Part shown: positions 16,026-24,347 of the stretch, in pieces
Layout of the letters: each line of letters begins with the position of its first letter
Numbering within the stretch: position 1 is the first letter of the stretch
Origin: CAYUJH01 sp964394585
GTDB lineage: Bacteria > Bacteroidota > Bacteroidia > Cytophagales > Flammeovirgaceae
NCBI GenBank assembly: GCA_964394585.1
Contig: CAYMYI010000055.1
Location: forward strand, 1 to 25,938
Length of the DNA stretch: 25,938 bases
Direction: 5' to 3'
Position numbers and translations under genes: made by a program
Notes under the pieces: generated by a model
Databases searched by the model: none
What the model saw: only the letters and a program-made list of their open reading frames with translations
Told to the model about the DNA's origin: nothing

Positions 16026-18635
16026 TTATAATATCCCTACTTCGTAAAGATTTAGTTTGTTGTGCAGAACATGATATACCGTTAAGCTGTAATCGTTCAG
16101 TACCGAAGCGGCTATTCCATATCGGTTTTTAGGGATTTCACCCAAAAGCTCTCCATTGAGCCGATACAGGGTAGTCCCCCCCCACCGCGTGTTGGTGATT
16201 GCTACAAACGCATGGCTGCCGCCAAAATCAAAATACTGCACTAGCGGCTTACTTCTTGCATAAATGGCATGGGTGAATAATACGTTGCCTTCCCTGCCAA
16301 TAATACTGATATGCTCGGAGGCTTGCCGTACAGCCACCCAGGTGTTTTGAGTACCCTCGCTACATTCCATCCGAAACGATACCGTTTCGCGCAGGCGCGG
16401 CAAAAAGGCTCGTTTCAAAATTTTCCCTTCTAAGTTTACGGCAATGATTTCGCCCCGAGGGGTTAGAAAAGTTAGCTGTGATTCAGCGGCTGAGCTACCC
16501 GCTTGAAGGTGGAACGCTTCGCCCAAAGGCTCGTTGAATTGCAATGGAAAACCCGAGTGCGATTGTCCATTAGAACGTAGGGTATGTAAGGTGCCATCGT
16601 TTAATAGTACCAGGAAGTAATCGTTCTCTTGGCAGCGTAAGTGGCGTAGCTCGGTTGCCAACGGCGTTTGAAACCGCTTAGGGTTCCATTGGGGGAGGAG
16701 CGTTCCGTATTTGCTAAACATATACACATCGCCAGAAGCGTCTGCCGCTACAATGCGATAGTTTTTGGTTCCGTCGTAATCGATAGCGGAAAGGTGCACC
16801 ACATTGCGCCGAAAGGGTAGTGATAATGGGAAATGGCGTACAGTCCGCCCTAAGCGATCAATTAAAAATATTCGGTTTCCTACTGCAAATAAGTACTGAA
16901 GTTTTCCATTGGCATAGCGGTCAATTTGCAGAATTTCGCTTTGGATTGTTCCGGTAGGTAACATCCAAGCGCGTTTGCCTTCGGAGGGCATTAAACTCAG
17001 GTAACCGGCTCTATCGCGCACTAAGTATTCCCATTGCCAAGTATCGTGGTTGCGCACCAAAGTAGGAGCGGCATTTAGCGAATACCGAAACGGAATAGTA
17101 CGTTGGAGCGTCATCCCATTAGGAATGACCTCTTCTGCAATAGTGGGGGCGTACCAGTGCCACGCATGGTTTTTTTTGGCTGCGCCTCCCCAAAACTTAG
17201 TGCGAAGCAGTTCATTTTTAACTTCTTTGAAGCGTTCTTGCCAAGAAGTGGTTAGCCGTGGGCTAATGGTTTCTACAATTGCCTTAGTTTGCGCAAAAGA
17301 ATAATAATGAGTCGTTTGGGTGAGCACAGAGTCGCGATACGCTTGAAAGTTGCGGTCGTTCGCTAAGTTTTTCTGGTTTTCTATTTGGCTAAAGAAGGAA
17401 TCGATTAGGCGAACATCTGAGAAAAAAAAGGCATATCCTCGAAATTGTACCAACCATACATCGCGAAATAAAGTACCCCATTGCCCCCAATATTGGGTCA
17501 GTACTTCCGCATCGCGTAGTTGGGTAACTTGTAGCAGTGCGATGCCCAGCGGCAAACTTGCTAGGGTTTGGGTATTCCCCCGAGGGACGTCTTTTAGGGC
17601 TTCTTTTAAGAGAGAAGTATCGCGAACACCGCTTATTAATACATGCCCAAGGGAAAGGTCGGGCAGGGCATAAGTTGCAAGGGCTACTTCTCCACTTAGA
17701 GCCTTGCCCCAAAGGGTAGAGGGTACTTCGGCTTCCTTCGATTGGGCTTTTTGAGATAGCAGTAGGTTAGGTTGTAAAGATTCCACCCAATCTGCCCCCG
17801 AAACAAACTGCCAATGTTGCCAAGCCGCCACTTCAGGTGGCACAAACGTAAATAGGTTGGAGGAGTCTAAGGAAGGGACATTTCGCTCTGGACGCTTGGG
17901 GAAATGAGTGCCTTTCCATGCGTTTTTATCCCACGTACCCCCCCAATATCCTTTTTCAGGTAACAATTGAAGTAGGGGCGGTAACGACTCCCCCGATTTG
18001 AAAAATAGCGTAAGCAAATTGTGCAGTGCCTCGAAATTGACGAACAGATTATATTGCTCTGTGTATGCCTCGGCTTGTGCAGCAAACGAATTCGGGGTGT
18101 ACACCGAGTGTTGGTGAGCCTTGCGGCGAATCACTTCTTCAATTAAAAGCGGAGAAGTACTGCACACCCAATACTGTTGTGTGATGCGTACAGCCGTAAG
18201 ATTAGGATTTTCGTAAAATACCGTTCCAAACAGCTTTCGTTTTATAGTGAGTGAGTCGTTTTGGAATTGGCGTTGCAACTTTTGCAGCTTTCGCGAATGC
18301 TTAAAAAAAAAGAGAAGGGCAAAATCGCGGGGCGCTACCCCATGCACCGAAACGGTGAAAGGGCTGTTTCGGAGGGGAACAGTTAGTTGGCTAGAATCGG
18401 AGAGAAGCCCAGGCATTTTAGGTAAAACAGCATACTGTGCCCAGATACCGAAGCCATCGTGGTTGAGCAGCGTTGTAAAGTCTGAAATGCTTTCACAATG
18501 AGCTATCGCAGTGGCATCTTCAGGTATAATTGCCGAAAGTGCAATAGTCCGCTTAGAATGCCATAAAAACCATCCCGACGCTAGCAGAAGCGCAATAGCG
18601 CTTGCTAAAAACAAATAAAAAAGAAAGCGTTTCAT
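16026..18635 (-). CDS. Membrane-anchored DUF3352-like protein with C-terminal beta-propeller
   Basis: An 869-residue protein of unknown function. Residues about 5-27 form a hydrophobic N-terminal anchor without a clear cleavage site, so the rest should lie in the periplasm. The region about 35-520 begins IPEDATAIAHCESISDFTTL, the opening seen in DUF3352-like proteins, and contains repeated alpha/beta patterns but no catalytic motif I recognise. From about 560 onward, at least six blades of a divergent WD40/quinoprotein-like propeller can be read, each with a strand pair around a Gly turn: RIFLIDRLGRTVRHFPL, DVYMFSKYGTLLPQW, TLHTLRSNGQSHSGFPL, GEIIAVNLEGKILK, ISIIGREGNVLFT, TTLYRLNGELLGE. It is divergent from the SpoIIE-type phosphatase gene and is the first gene of a same-strand run into the carotenoid pair. 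Confidence 0.65.
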   Translation of the reverse strand: MKRFLFYLFLASAIALLLASGWFLWHSKRTIALSAIIPEDATAIAHCESISDFTTLLNHDGFGIWAQYAVLPKMPGLLSDSSQLTVPLRNSPFTVSVHGVAPRDFALLFFFKHSRKLQKLQRQFQNDSLTIKRKLFGTVFYENPNLTAVRITQQYWVCSTSPLLIEEVIRRKAHQHSVYTPNSFAAQAEAYTEQYNLFVNFEALHNLLTLFFKSGESLPPLLQLLPEKGYWGGTWDKNAWKGTHFPKRPERNVPSLDSSNLFTFVPPEVAAWQHWQFVSGADWVESLQPNLLLSQKAQSKEAEVPSTLWGKALSGEVALATYALPDLSLGHVLISGVRDTSLLKEALKDVPRGNTQTLASLPLGIALLQVTQLRDAEVLTQYWGQWGTLFRDVWLVQFRGYAFFFSDVRLIDSFFSQIENQKNLANDRNFQAYRDSVLTQTTHYYSFAQTKAIVETISPRLTTSWQERFKEVKNELLRTKFWGGAAKKNHAWHWYAPTIAEEVIPNGMTLQRTIPFRYSLNAAPTLVRNHDTWQWEYLVRDRAGYLSLMPSEGKRAWMLPTGTIQSEILQIDRYANGKLQYLFAVGNRIFLIDRLGRTVRHFPLSLPFRRNVVHLSAIDYDGTKNYRIVAADASGDVYMFSKYGTLLPQWNPKRFQTPLATELRHLRCQENDYFLVLLNDGTLHTLRSNGQSHSGFPLQFNEPLGEAFHLQAGSSAAESQLTFLTPRGEIIAVNLEGKILKRAFLPRLRETVSFRMECSEGTQNTWVAVRQASEHISIIGREGNVLFTHAIYARSKPLVQYFDFGGSHAFVAITNTRWGGTTLYRLNGELLGEIPKNRYGIAASVLNDYSLTVYHVLHNKLNLYEVGIL

Positions 18636-18817
18636 CGTTCAAAGATGATGATCCACAAAACGTTCGTCAAGCATGGAATTGCATTAATTCTAGCAGATTG
18701 AAAAAATTTAAGATAAGAGAATCGATACTAAGATTTATGTGGTTTAAGAAGCTTATTGATTTGATTATATGTAGCGCCTTTACCACCCTTTTATGAGGTG
18801 AGCCAAACTCTTAGGGT

Positions 18818-19822
18818 ATGCAACCAGTTAAGAGAGATATGGAATCACTTACCGATGCGCAAGGCGATATGCAAAACAATGATTTGGAAGCTAAGCTCAA
18901 AAAGTACAAAAAAAAGCTAAAGAAGAAGAAAAGGGAAATCGCTATACTGGAAGAAAAGTACGACTCAGCTCACATGATGATGAGCATGACTCGGGAGTAC
19001 ATGGCAAATGCCCAACAGGAAATTGAAGAAAAAAATCAAGCTTTAAAAAAAAGTAATAAGCACCTTACCGATAGCATTCAGTATGCAAGCCGCATTCAAC
19101 GCGCTATGTTTTCGGTAAGTACGCTTGAGCGGCATGGATTCCCAAATACTTTCATTTTATTAAAACCAAAAGATGTTGTAAGCGGAGACGCCCCCTGGTT
19201 TTTTCGGAAAAATCACCTACGCCTAGCAGCCGCTATTGATTGTACGGGGCATGGAGTGCCGGGGGCAATGCTTACGGTGCTTACGCTATCTCTCCTGAAT
19301 CAAATTATCACTACTGAATTATGCCAATCGCCTAAAGAAATTCTCCTCCGGCTCGACCAAATGATTCACTCTTACCTACGTAGCGGAAACACTAATCATA
19401 AAAGATTAAAAGATGGGTTAGATATATCATTGGTATGTTACAATATTGAAGATAACACTCTTCGGTTTGTAGGTGCGCATCGGCCTTTGTGGATTTACCA
19501 AAACGATACGCTCACGAAGGCGAAGGGCAACCGCTACAATTTAGGCGATGCTCTTCCGGAAGCAGAAGATATTTTGCAAGAACAGCATTTTTCGATGCAG
19601 CCCGGAGACCGTGTGTATCTATTTACCGATGGCTTCCCCGATCAGTTTGGAGGACCTGATAATTATAAACTCATGATAGGAAATTTCTATAAGCTGGTTC
19701 GAGAAACGGCAACACAACCGCTCGATGTGCAAAAAAGTACACTTTCTAATTTTTTCGATAATTGGAAAGGTAATCAAGGGGTTCAAACCGACGATGTATT
19801 GGTGATAGGGCTTGAGTTTTGA
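18818..19822 (+). CDS. SpoIIE-type PP2C serine phosphatase with N-terminal coiled coil
   Basis: Residues about 20-84 are a lysine- and glutamate-rich coiled coil, then TDSIQYASRIQRAMF, the linker typical of Bacteroidota SpoIIE-domain proteins. The phosphatase domain runs from about 105 to the C-terminus at 334. Metal-binding acids are all present: SGD (Asp124), AIDCTGHGVPGA (Asp141), KDGLD (Asp199, Asp202), YLFTDGFPDQFGG (Asp271) and TDDVLVIG (Asp325/326). The usual SGDFYWF is here SGDAPWF, a change right beside the first metal ligand. No TPR repeats, GAF or 7TM sensor domain is fused, unlike many relatives, so input probably comes through the coiled coil. No anti-sigma factor or antagonist gene is adjacent. 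ATG 18839 is an alternative start. Confidence 0.88.
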   Translation: MQPVKRDMESLTDAQGDMQNNDLEAKLKKYKKKLKKKKREIAILEEKYDSAHMMMSMTREYMANAQQEIEEKNQALKKSNKHLTDSIQYASRIQRAMFSVSTLERHGFPNTFILLKPKDVVSGDAPWFFRKNHLRLAAAIDCTGHGVPGAMLTVLTLSLLNQIITTELCQSPKEILLRLDQMIHSYLRSGNTNHKRLKDGLDISLVCYNIEDNTLRFVGAHRPLWIYQNDTLTKAKGNRYNLGDALPEAEDILQEQHFSMQPGDRVYLFTDGFPDQFGGPDNYKLMIGNFYKLVRETATQPLDVQKSTLSNFFDNWKGNQGVQTDDVLVIGLEF

Positions 19823-19879
19823 ACCAATATCTACTACAGTATCACCTACTTGCTTATCCACAATCTGTGTTATAGAAAT

Positions 19880-20956
19880 TTAAGCAAATGCCGATACAAA
19901 AACAGGGGGAAGGTAATTGCTAAGTACTTCCCAATGTTCACCCTGGTTGAGCGAAACAAACGCGTTGCCGGCATTGGTCCCGAACGCTAACCAACCTTCA
20001 GGCGAAAGCGCTAGGCTGTGGCGCAAGGCAATATCGAAACAGCCAGATTGGGGCAAACCGCTCCGAAAAACTTCCCACGAAAGCCCTCCATCGTCGGTTC
20101 GGCATACGCAAAGTTTTCGGTGTACTGCTGTGCGCATGGTATCGCTTTCTGCGGGAATTACCCATGCTTGCTGCGGATTAGTAGGGGATACTGCCAGCGC
20201 GAAACCATAGTGTACTCCTTTCGAGGGTGCCGAAACATCGCGCCACTGCGCCCCATCATTTTCAGAAATAAATACGCCATAGTGGTTTTGCTGCCAAAGT
20301 ACATCGGTATTACCACTGCGCAGCAAGCGGTGTGGATCGTGCCCAACGGTTGCGGTAGGGTTGGGTAGAAAATCGGCGCGGAGGCCTCGATTCCATGCCT
20401 GCCAGTGGGTACCCCCATCGGTAGTAGCGAATACGCCCGCACAGCTAATTCCAACGTGGATAATTTCAGGGTTTTTCGGGTGGATAAGAATGGAGTGAAT
20501 GCCGGGGAAATCTTTACCCTTGCCCCCCCCGAACCAATGGGTTTTGCGCGAAGGGTGATCCCACAAACCGCGAATCAGTTCCCACTCTTGCCCATCGTTT
20601 TTTGAGCGGAATAGGCCGCCGGGTTCAGTACCTGCATACAAGGTGCGTTCGTGGCTTGCAAACGCCCATACCGATTGTAGGGTAGCGGGAACGCCGGGGC
20701 GTACCTCTTCGCCGAGGGGATAGGCAGGGGTGGGGACTTCTAGCCATGTGGTGCCCTTGTCGTCTGAATAGTGAAGCTTATGCCCCCAATGCTTGTGTGC
20801 TAAGCTGACCCACCATCGGTTTCGCGCAGTTTCAACATGGAGCATAGAGATAGGAATCCCTAAAAAATCAGTGCGGTTTAATTGCCAAGTGGTTTCGTTT
20901 CGCTGAAAAATGACCAGCCCTTTTGCAGTTCCAAAAAGAAGAAATTGCGTGCGCAT
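19880..20956 (-). CDS. BNR/Asp-box beta-propeller protein (sialidase-like fold)
   Basis: The 358-residue protein carries six Asp-box motifs (S/T-x-D/N-x-G-x-x-W): YSDDKGTTW (63-71), RSKNDGQEW, ATTDGGTHW, ISENDGAQW, CRTDDGGLSW and VSLNQGEHW. Their even spacing indicates a six- or seven-bladed propeller of the BNR/VPS10-like type. There is no signal peptide or lipobox, so it should be cytosolic, which argues against a secreted sialidase, and the arginine triad of true sialidases is not evident. It is the last gene of a compact operon and starts 12 bases after the stop of the MoaD/ThiS-like gene. That tight pairing suggests the two proteins work together; the function is unknown. Confidence 0.82.
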   Translation of the reverse strand: MRTQFLLFGTAKGLVIFQRNETTWQLNRTDFLGIPISMLHVETARNRWWVSLAHKHWGHKLHYSDDKGTTWLEVPTPAYPLGEEVRPGVPATLQSVWAFASHERTLYAGTEPGGLFRSKNDGQEWELIRGLWDHPSRKTHWFGGGKGKDFPGIHSILIHPKNPEIIHVGISCAGVFATTDGGTHWQAWNRGLRADFLPNPTATVGHDPHRLLRSGNTDVLWQQNHYGVFISENDGAQWRDVSAPSKGVHYGFALAVSPTNPQQAWVIPAESDTMRTAVHRKLCVCRTDDGGLSWEVFRSGLPQSGCFDIALRHSLALSPEGWLAFGTNAGNAFVSLNQGEHWEVLSNYLPPVFVSAFA

Positions 20957-20968
20957 ATGTATTAGTAA

Positions 20969-21232
20969 TTATCCGCCTGATATGGCTTGCATGATAAATA
21001 TTTCGTCGGTAGGTGCTACGGCATCGGTGAGCGCCGAGCTTAAGGTTTCGCCAACAAAAATATTGACGTGTGGGCGTACTGCACCGGTATCGTCAGTTAG
21101 GTAGCTCTTCATACCCGGAAAGGCAGTTTCTACCCGTTCTACGATTTCAGCAACGGTGTTTGCCTCTACTTCTACCGAGGTAAGTTGTGGGAAATAGCGC
21201 TTTAAAGCGGGGGTAAACGATACACGTGCCAT
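20969..21232 (-). CDS. MoaD/ThiS-like small beta-grasp protein ending in Gly-Gly
   Basis: An 87-residue protein of ubiquitin-like fold. It starts MARVSFTPALKRYFPQL, has a helix TVAEIVERVETAFPGM, the strand VNIFVGE and ends IFIMQAISGG. The C-terminal Gly-Gly is the site where an E1-like enzyme adenylates such proteins and where sulfur is loaded as a thiocarboxylate in MoaD and ThiS. The QAxSGG ending differs from classic MoaD and ThiS. No moaE, thiG, moeB or thiF gene is near; instead it is placed two bases from the YbhN-like gene and 12 bases before a BNR propeller gene. A sulfur carrier or protein modifier role is therefore inferred, and use in molybdopterin synthesis cannot be claimed. Confidence 0.85.
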   Translation of the reverse strand: MARVSFTPALKRYFPQLTSVEVEANTVAEIVERVETAFPGMKSYLTDDTGAVRPHVNIFVGETLSSALTDAVAPTDEIFIMQAISGG

Positions 21233-21234
21233 GT

Positions 21235-22287
21235 TTATAAGCGTTTGAGTTCAGCATTTTGATACATGAGGTAGAGTGTACTCATCCCTCCTACTAAAAG
21301 ATAATAAACCGATTGGAAACCATGAATTACCGTGGCTAATACCAATCCATAAAGTTCGCTGATTCCGTAGAGCATCATGCCTTGCTGAAAAAGATAATGA
21401 TAGGCCCCCATGCCTCCACCTTGGATGGGAACGAGCCTGCCTACGCTGCCAATCACCATCATGGAAAGCCCTACACCTACACTGAGGTGTTCTGTGGCTT
21501 CGAAGGCGTCGAACCAAAGGTAGGTCATTAATAAGTAGGTACTCCAAATGAATATCGTATGCAACAAAAACAGCCATTTTCGCTTCAGGTACCAAATACT
21601 CACAATGCCGGTTCCTATCCCTTTTACAAATTGGAGTGCTCGGTTACCATATTGCTTTTTTAACCGAAATAAGAGCCNNNNNNNNNNGTATGCTTTATCT
21701 CGGGGCGCAACCGCGAAACGCCAAATGATAGAAAAACCTAGGAGAATACCCCCCATAGCCACACCAAAGAGGCCAAAAAAATTCAGTTGGGTAACACGCT
21801 GCGCGATGGGCTGCCCAAGTTGTTCAATAAAAAAAGTTGAAATATGATCGAACTCTATCCAAAAAGCAAGCAGGGTTACTACACCGAGGCAAAGTACATC
21901 CACTGCACGCTCTAGCACTACAGTACCCAGGCTAAGTTCTATTGGGATTTTTGCTTGGTTACGCATGGCAAGGCAGCGCGAAAGTTCACCCATACGGGGA
22001 ACGGCATAGTGTACCAAATAGCCAAACATAAGCGCTAAAAAAGTTTGCCAGGTAGTAGGTTGGTGCTGCAAGGGGCGGAACGTCATCGCCCAGCGTGCGG
22101 CGCGGCTCATGTGGTTGAGCAAGGTAATTAACAACACCCAGCCTATCCATTTCCATTCTATGGTGCTGAGTTCTTCGGTGAGTGCTGCGAAATCTTGGTT
22201 TTTAAAAGCGAGCCACAAGAGCAGAAACCCCAACCCCCAAAGTAGGCTATATTTCACCCATTTTTTTAAAGGGGATGTGGCTTTCAT
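21235..22287 (-). CDS. YbhN/UPF0104 (LPG synthase TM-region) membrane protein, interrupted by ten Ns
   Basis: A 350-residue polytopic protein with about eight hydrophobic spans. YLVHYAVPRMGELSRCLAMR and GRLVPIQGGGMGAYHYLF are the two conserved loops of the family that includes YbhN, AglD and the membrane part of MprF. Such proteins are thought to move or modify lipids or isoprenoid-linked substrates; the activity of this subgroup is unknown. The assembly gap of ten Ns (21678-21687) hides about four residues in a cytosolic loop. The frame on both sides agrees across the ten Ns, so the gap length is probably right and the gene intact. It starts nine bases after the ABC exporter stop and ends two bases before the MoaD-like start. 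Confidence 0.85.
   Translation of the reverse strand: MKATSPLKKWVKYSLLWGLGFLLLWLAFKNQDFAALTEELSTIEWKWIGWVLLITLLNHMSRAARWAMTFRPLQHQPTTWQTFLALMFGYLVHYAVPRMGELSRCLAMRNQAKIPIELSLGTVVLERAVDVLCLGVVTLLAFWIEFDHISTFFIEQLGQPIAQRVTQLNFFGLFGVAMGGILLGFSIIWRFAVAPRDKAYXXXXLLFRLKKQYGNRALQFVKGIGTGIVSIWYLKRKWLFLLHTIFIWSTYLLMTYLWFDAFEATEHLSVGVGLSMMVIGSVGRLVPIQGGGMGAYHYLFQQGMMLYGISELYGLVLATVIHGFQSVYYLLVGGMSTLYLMYQNAELKRL
21678..21687. other. Assembly gap (10 N)
   Basis: Ten unresolved bases. The YbhN-like reading frame is open and in phase on both sides. Confidence 0.99.
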
Positions 22288-22296
22288 AAGCGTGGG

Positions 22297-24108
22297 TTAC
22301 AAAACTTGTCCTTCAAACTGTAATTTCAACAGGTTACTGTAGATGCCCTCATCGGCTTTTGCCAACTCTTCGTGCGTACCCGATTCGTAAATAGCCCCTT
22401 GGTCAATCACATAGATGCGGTCAACTTGCCGGATCGTTGCCAATCGGTGTGCAATCACAATGGTGGTGCGGCCTTTCATCAGCTCGTTGAGTGCCGATTG
22501 CACCATGCGTTCGGCTTCGGCATCGAGGGAGCTGGTTGCCTCGTCGAGCACTAAAATGGCAGGGTCTTTCAAAATAGCGCGTGCAATGGCAATGCGTTGG
22601 CGTTGTCCTCCGGAAAGTTTTACACCGCGTTCACCCACTACCGTGTCGAGCTGTTCGGGGAAACGCTCAATAAACTCCATGGCATTGGCGCGTTGGGCAG
22701 CTTCTAAAATTTCAGCTTCAGTAGCGTTGGGTTTTCCATAGGCAATGTTCTCTCGAATAGAGCCTCCAAACAAGATGACTTCTTGGGGCACAATGCCAAT
22801 ATTTTCGCGGTAGTGGTGTAGGTCGTAATCGGTGATTTCTTTGCCATCGATGGCTATGCTTCCTTGGTCAATGCGATAGTAGCGCAGTAATAATTGGATA
22901 ATGGTCGATTTCCCTGCTCCGCTATGCCCTACAAGGGCAACTTTTTCCCCCGATTTCACCTCAAAGCTAATTCCTCGTAAAACCGGAAGTTCTTTCCGAG
23001 TGGGGTAGGCAAACTGTACACTGTTTAACACAATATTTCCTTGGAGGCGCGCAGATTTTTGCGTTGGTTTTTCAACGATGTGTTCCGTCTGCTCCTCTAA
23101 AATTTCTTGTACCCGATCAGAAGCACCTACTGCTTTTTGAAGCGAGCCGTAGATATCGCCTAGGCCCCCAATCGACCCGCCAATAAACATGGTATAGATG
23201 ATGAAGGAGGTGAGGTCGCCAATGGAAATTTCTCCTTCGGCTACAAGGGTGCTTCCGTACCAAAGTACGAGCACAATACCCCCGAATAGTGCGAAAATGA
23301 TAAACGAGACAAATGCCCCCCGGTAGCGCGCAGCTTTTAGGGCGATAGATACGACTTGATCGAGCGAACGACGATACCTGCCTATTTCGAACCACTCGTT
23401 GGTAAATGCCTTCACGGTATTGACCGATTGAAGCGTTTCTTCAACCACAACGTTAGCATCGGCGAGGGCATCTTGGGTTTTTTTAGAGAGTTTTCGGATG
23501 TACCTACCGAAAACCATCCCTACAATTACCAACACCGGAAAGGTTGCCAACATAAAGAGAGTGAGTTGGAAATTGGTTACAAACAAGATGAGTGTCCCAA
23601 ATACTAGCACAGCGGTTTGCCGAATCAGCTCCGAAAGGGTCGTAGAAAAGGTGTCTTGAAGCAAACTTACATCGGCTGTAATGCGGCTCATCAGTTCACC
23701 GGAACGCCGTTGGTCGTAAAAGGTGATGGGGAGGGTCATATAATGCTGATACAGCGATTTTCGGATATCGGCCATGGCGCGTTCGTTCACTTGGGCAAAA
23801 AAGTAAATCCGCAAAAAAGAAAACGTTCCTTGGATAGCGAGCACCCCTACCAAAGCAAGCGAAATTTTATTGATATCCTTCAGAATCCACTCGGCATTGC
23901 CCATGGAAGTATCAATGAGTTTACCGGTAAAGTAGGGAAAGGCTAATAGAATGGTACTCGAAAAAAATAAGCTGATTAATCCGGCAACAAACGCCCACCG
24001 ATAGGGAGTCATGAAACGGTAGATACCCAATAGCCGTTTTAGGTTGCCTTTATTGATTTTTTTCTTGGGAGTCTCTTCTGATTGATTTTTTCTTCGGAAA
24101 CCTGCCAT
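22297..24108 (-). CDS. MsbA-like ABC exporter, fused membrane and ATPase domains
   Basis: A 603-residue half-transporter that would work as a homodimer. Six membrane helices occupy about 35-320 (ABC type 1 exporter fold, with NERAMADIRKSLYQHYMTLP and RRSGELMSRITADVSLLQ as coupling-region marks). The nucleotide-binding domain has Walker A GHSGAGKST (394-402), Q-loop IVPQE (439-443), signature LSGGQ (498-502), Walker B ILVLDE (518-523) and switch His554. Closest in style to MsbA and multidrug or lipid exporters; the substrate cannot be told from sequence. The N-terminus is basic and cytosolic. First gene of the operon that continues through the YbhN-like, MoaD-like and BNR genes, with gaps of 9, 2 and 12 bases. 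Confidence 0.88.
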   Translation of the reverse strand: MAGFRRKNQSEETPKKKINKGNLKRLLGIYRFMTPYRWAFVAGLISLFFSSTILLAFPYFTGKLIDTSMGNAEWILKDINKISLALVGVLAIQGTFSFLRIYFFAQVNERAMADIRKSLYQHYMTLPITFYDQRRSGELMSRITADVSLLQDTFSTTLSELIRQTAVLVFGTLILFVTNFQLTLFMLATFPVLVIVGMVFGRYIRKLSKKTQDALADANVVVEETLQSVNTVKAFTNEWFEIGRYRRSLDQVVSIALKAARYRGAFVSFIIFALFGGIVLVLWYGSTLVAEGEISIGDLTSFIIYTMFIGGSIGGLGDIYGSLQKAVGASDRVQEILEEQTEHIVEKPTQKSARLQGNIVLNSVQFAYPTRKELPVLRGISFEVKSGEKVALVGHSGAGKSTIIQLLLRYYRIDQGSIAIDGKEITDYDLHHYRENIGIVPQEVILFGGSIRENIAYGKPNATEAEILEAAQRANAMEFIERFPEQLDTVVGERGVKLSGGQRQRIAIARAILKDPAILVLDEATSSLDAEAERMVQSALNELMKGRTTIVIAHRLATIRQVDRIYVIDQGAIYESGTHEELAKADEGIYSNLLKLQFEGQVL

Positions 24109-24213
24109 AAGTGCTAAAAAGTGGTGAGTGTATCGCTTTTAAAAAAGAAAGTAAACGTGTAAGTGATGCTGTGGTTGTATTGCGCTTGGAGCGCGTTGGT
24201 CTAATTTGCCCGA

Positions 24214-24221
24214 CAAAGGTA
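24214..24221 (-). promoter_or_regulatory. Candidate -7 box for the ABC exporter operon
   Basis: Minus-strand TACCTTTG is an exact and common form of the Bacteroidota TAnnTTTG box, 105 bases before the ABC exporter start in the 239-base divergent gap. A -33 TTG at ideal spacing is not seen. It implies a leader of roughly 100 bases. Confidence 0.45.
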
Positions 24222-24347
24222 GTAAGTATCGGTGATAGTAAATTGTTCCCGCCTTAATACAAGAAAGGTAGGAATGTAAAAACGCAAGGGGTTTCGCACA
24301 TTCCCGAAAAATGCTGTAATTTTCAACATTACGTTTTCAAGTGATTT

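Noticed and set aside
18636..18817. Promoter boxes in the divergent gap between the DUF3352-like and SpoIIE genes
   Set aside because: No exact TAnnTTTG was found on either strand, so no promoter is called although one must exist.
19880..20956. Secreted sialidase
   Set aside because: Asp-boxes are present, but there is no signal peptide and the catalytic arginine triad is not evident; Asp-box propellers have many other roles.
21671..21690. Possible frameshift or pseudogene in the YbhN-like gene
   Set aside because: The Ns are an assembly gap; both sides read in the same frame, so there is no evidence of a broken gene.
24197..24197. GCGC-TTGGA-GCGC mini-hairpin in the gap near 24183-24195
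   Set aside because: A four-base stem is too short to separate from chance and is not followed by a T-run.
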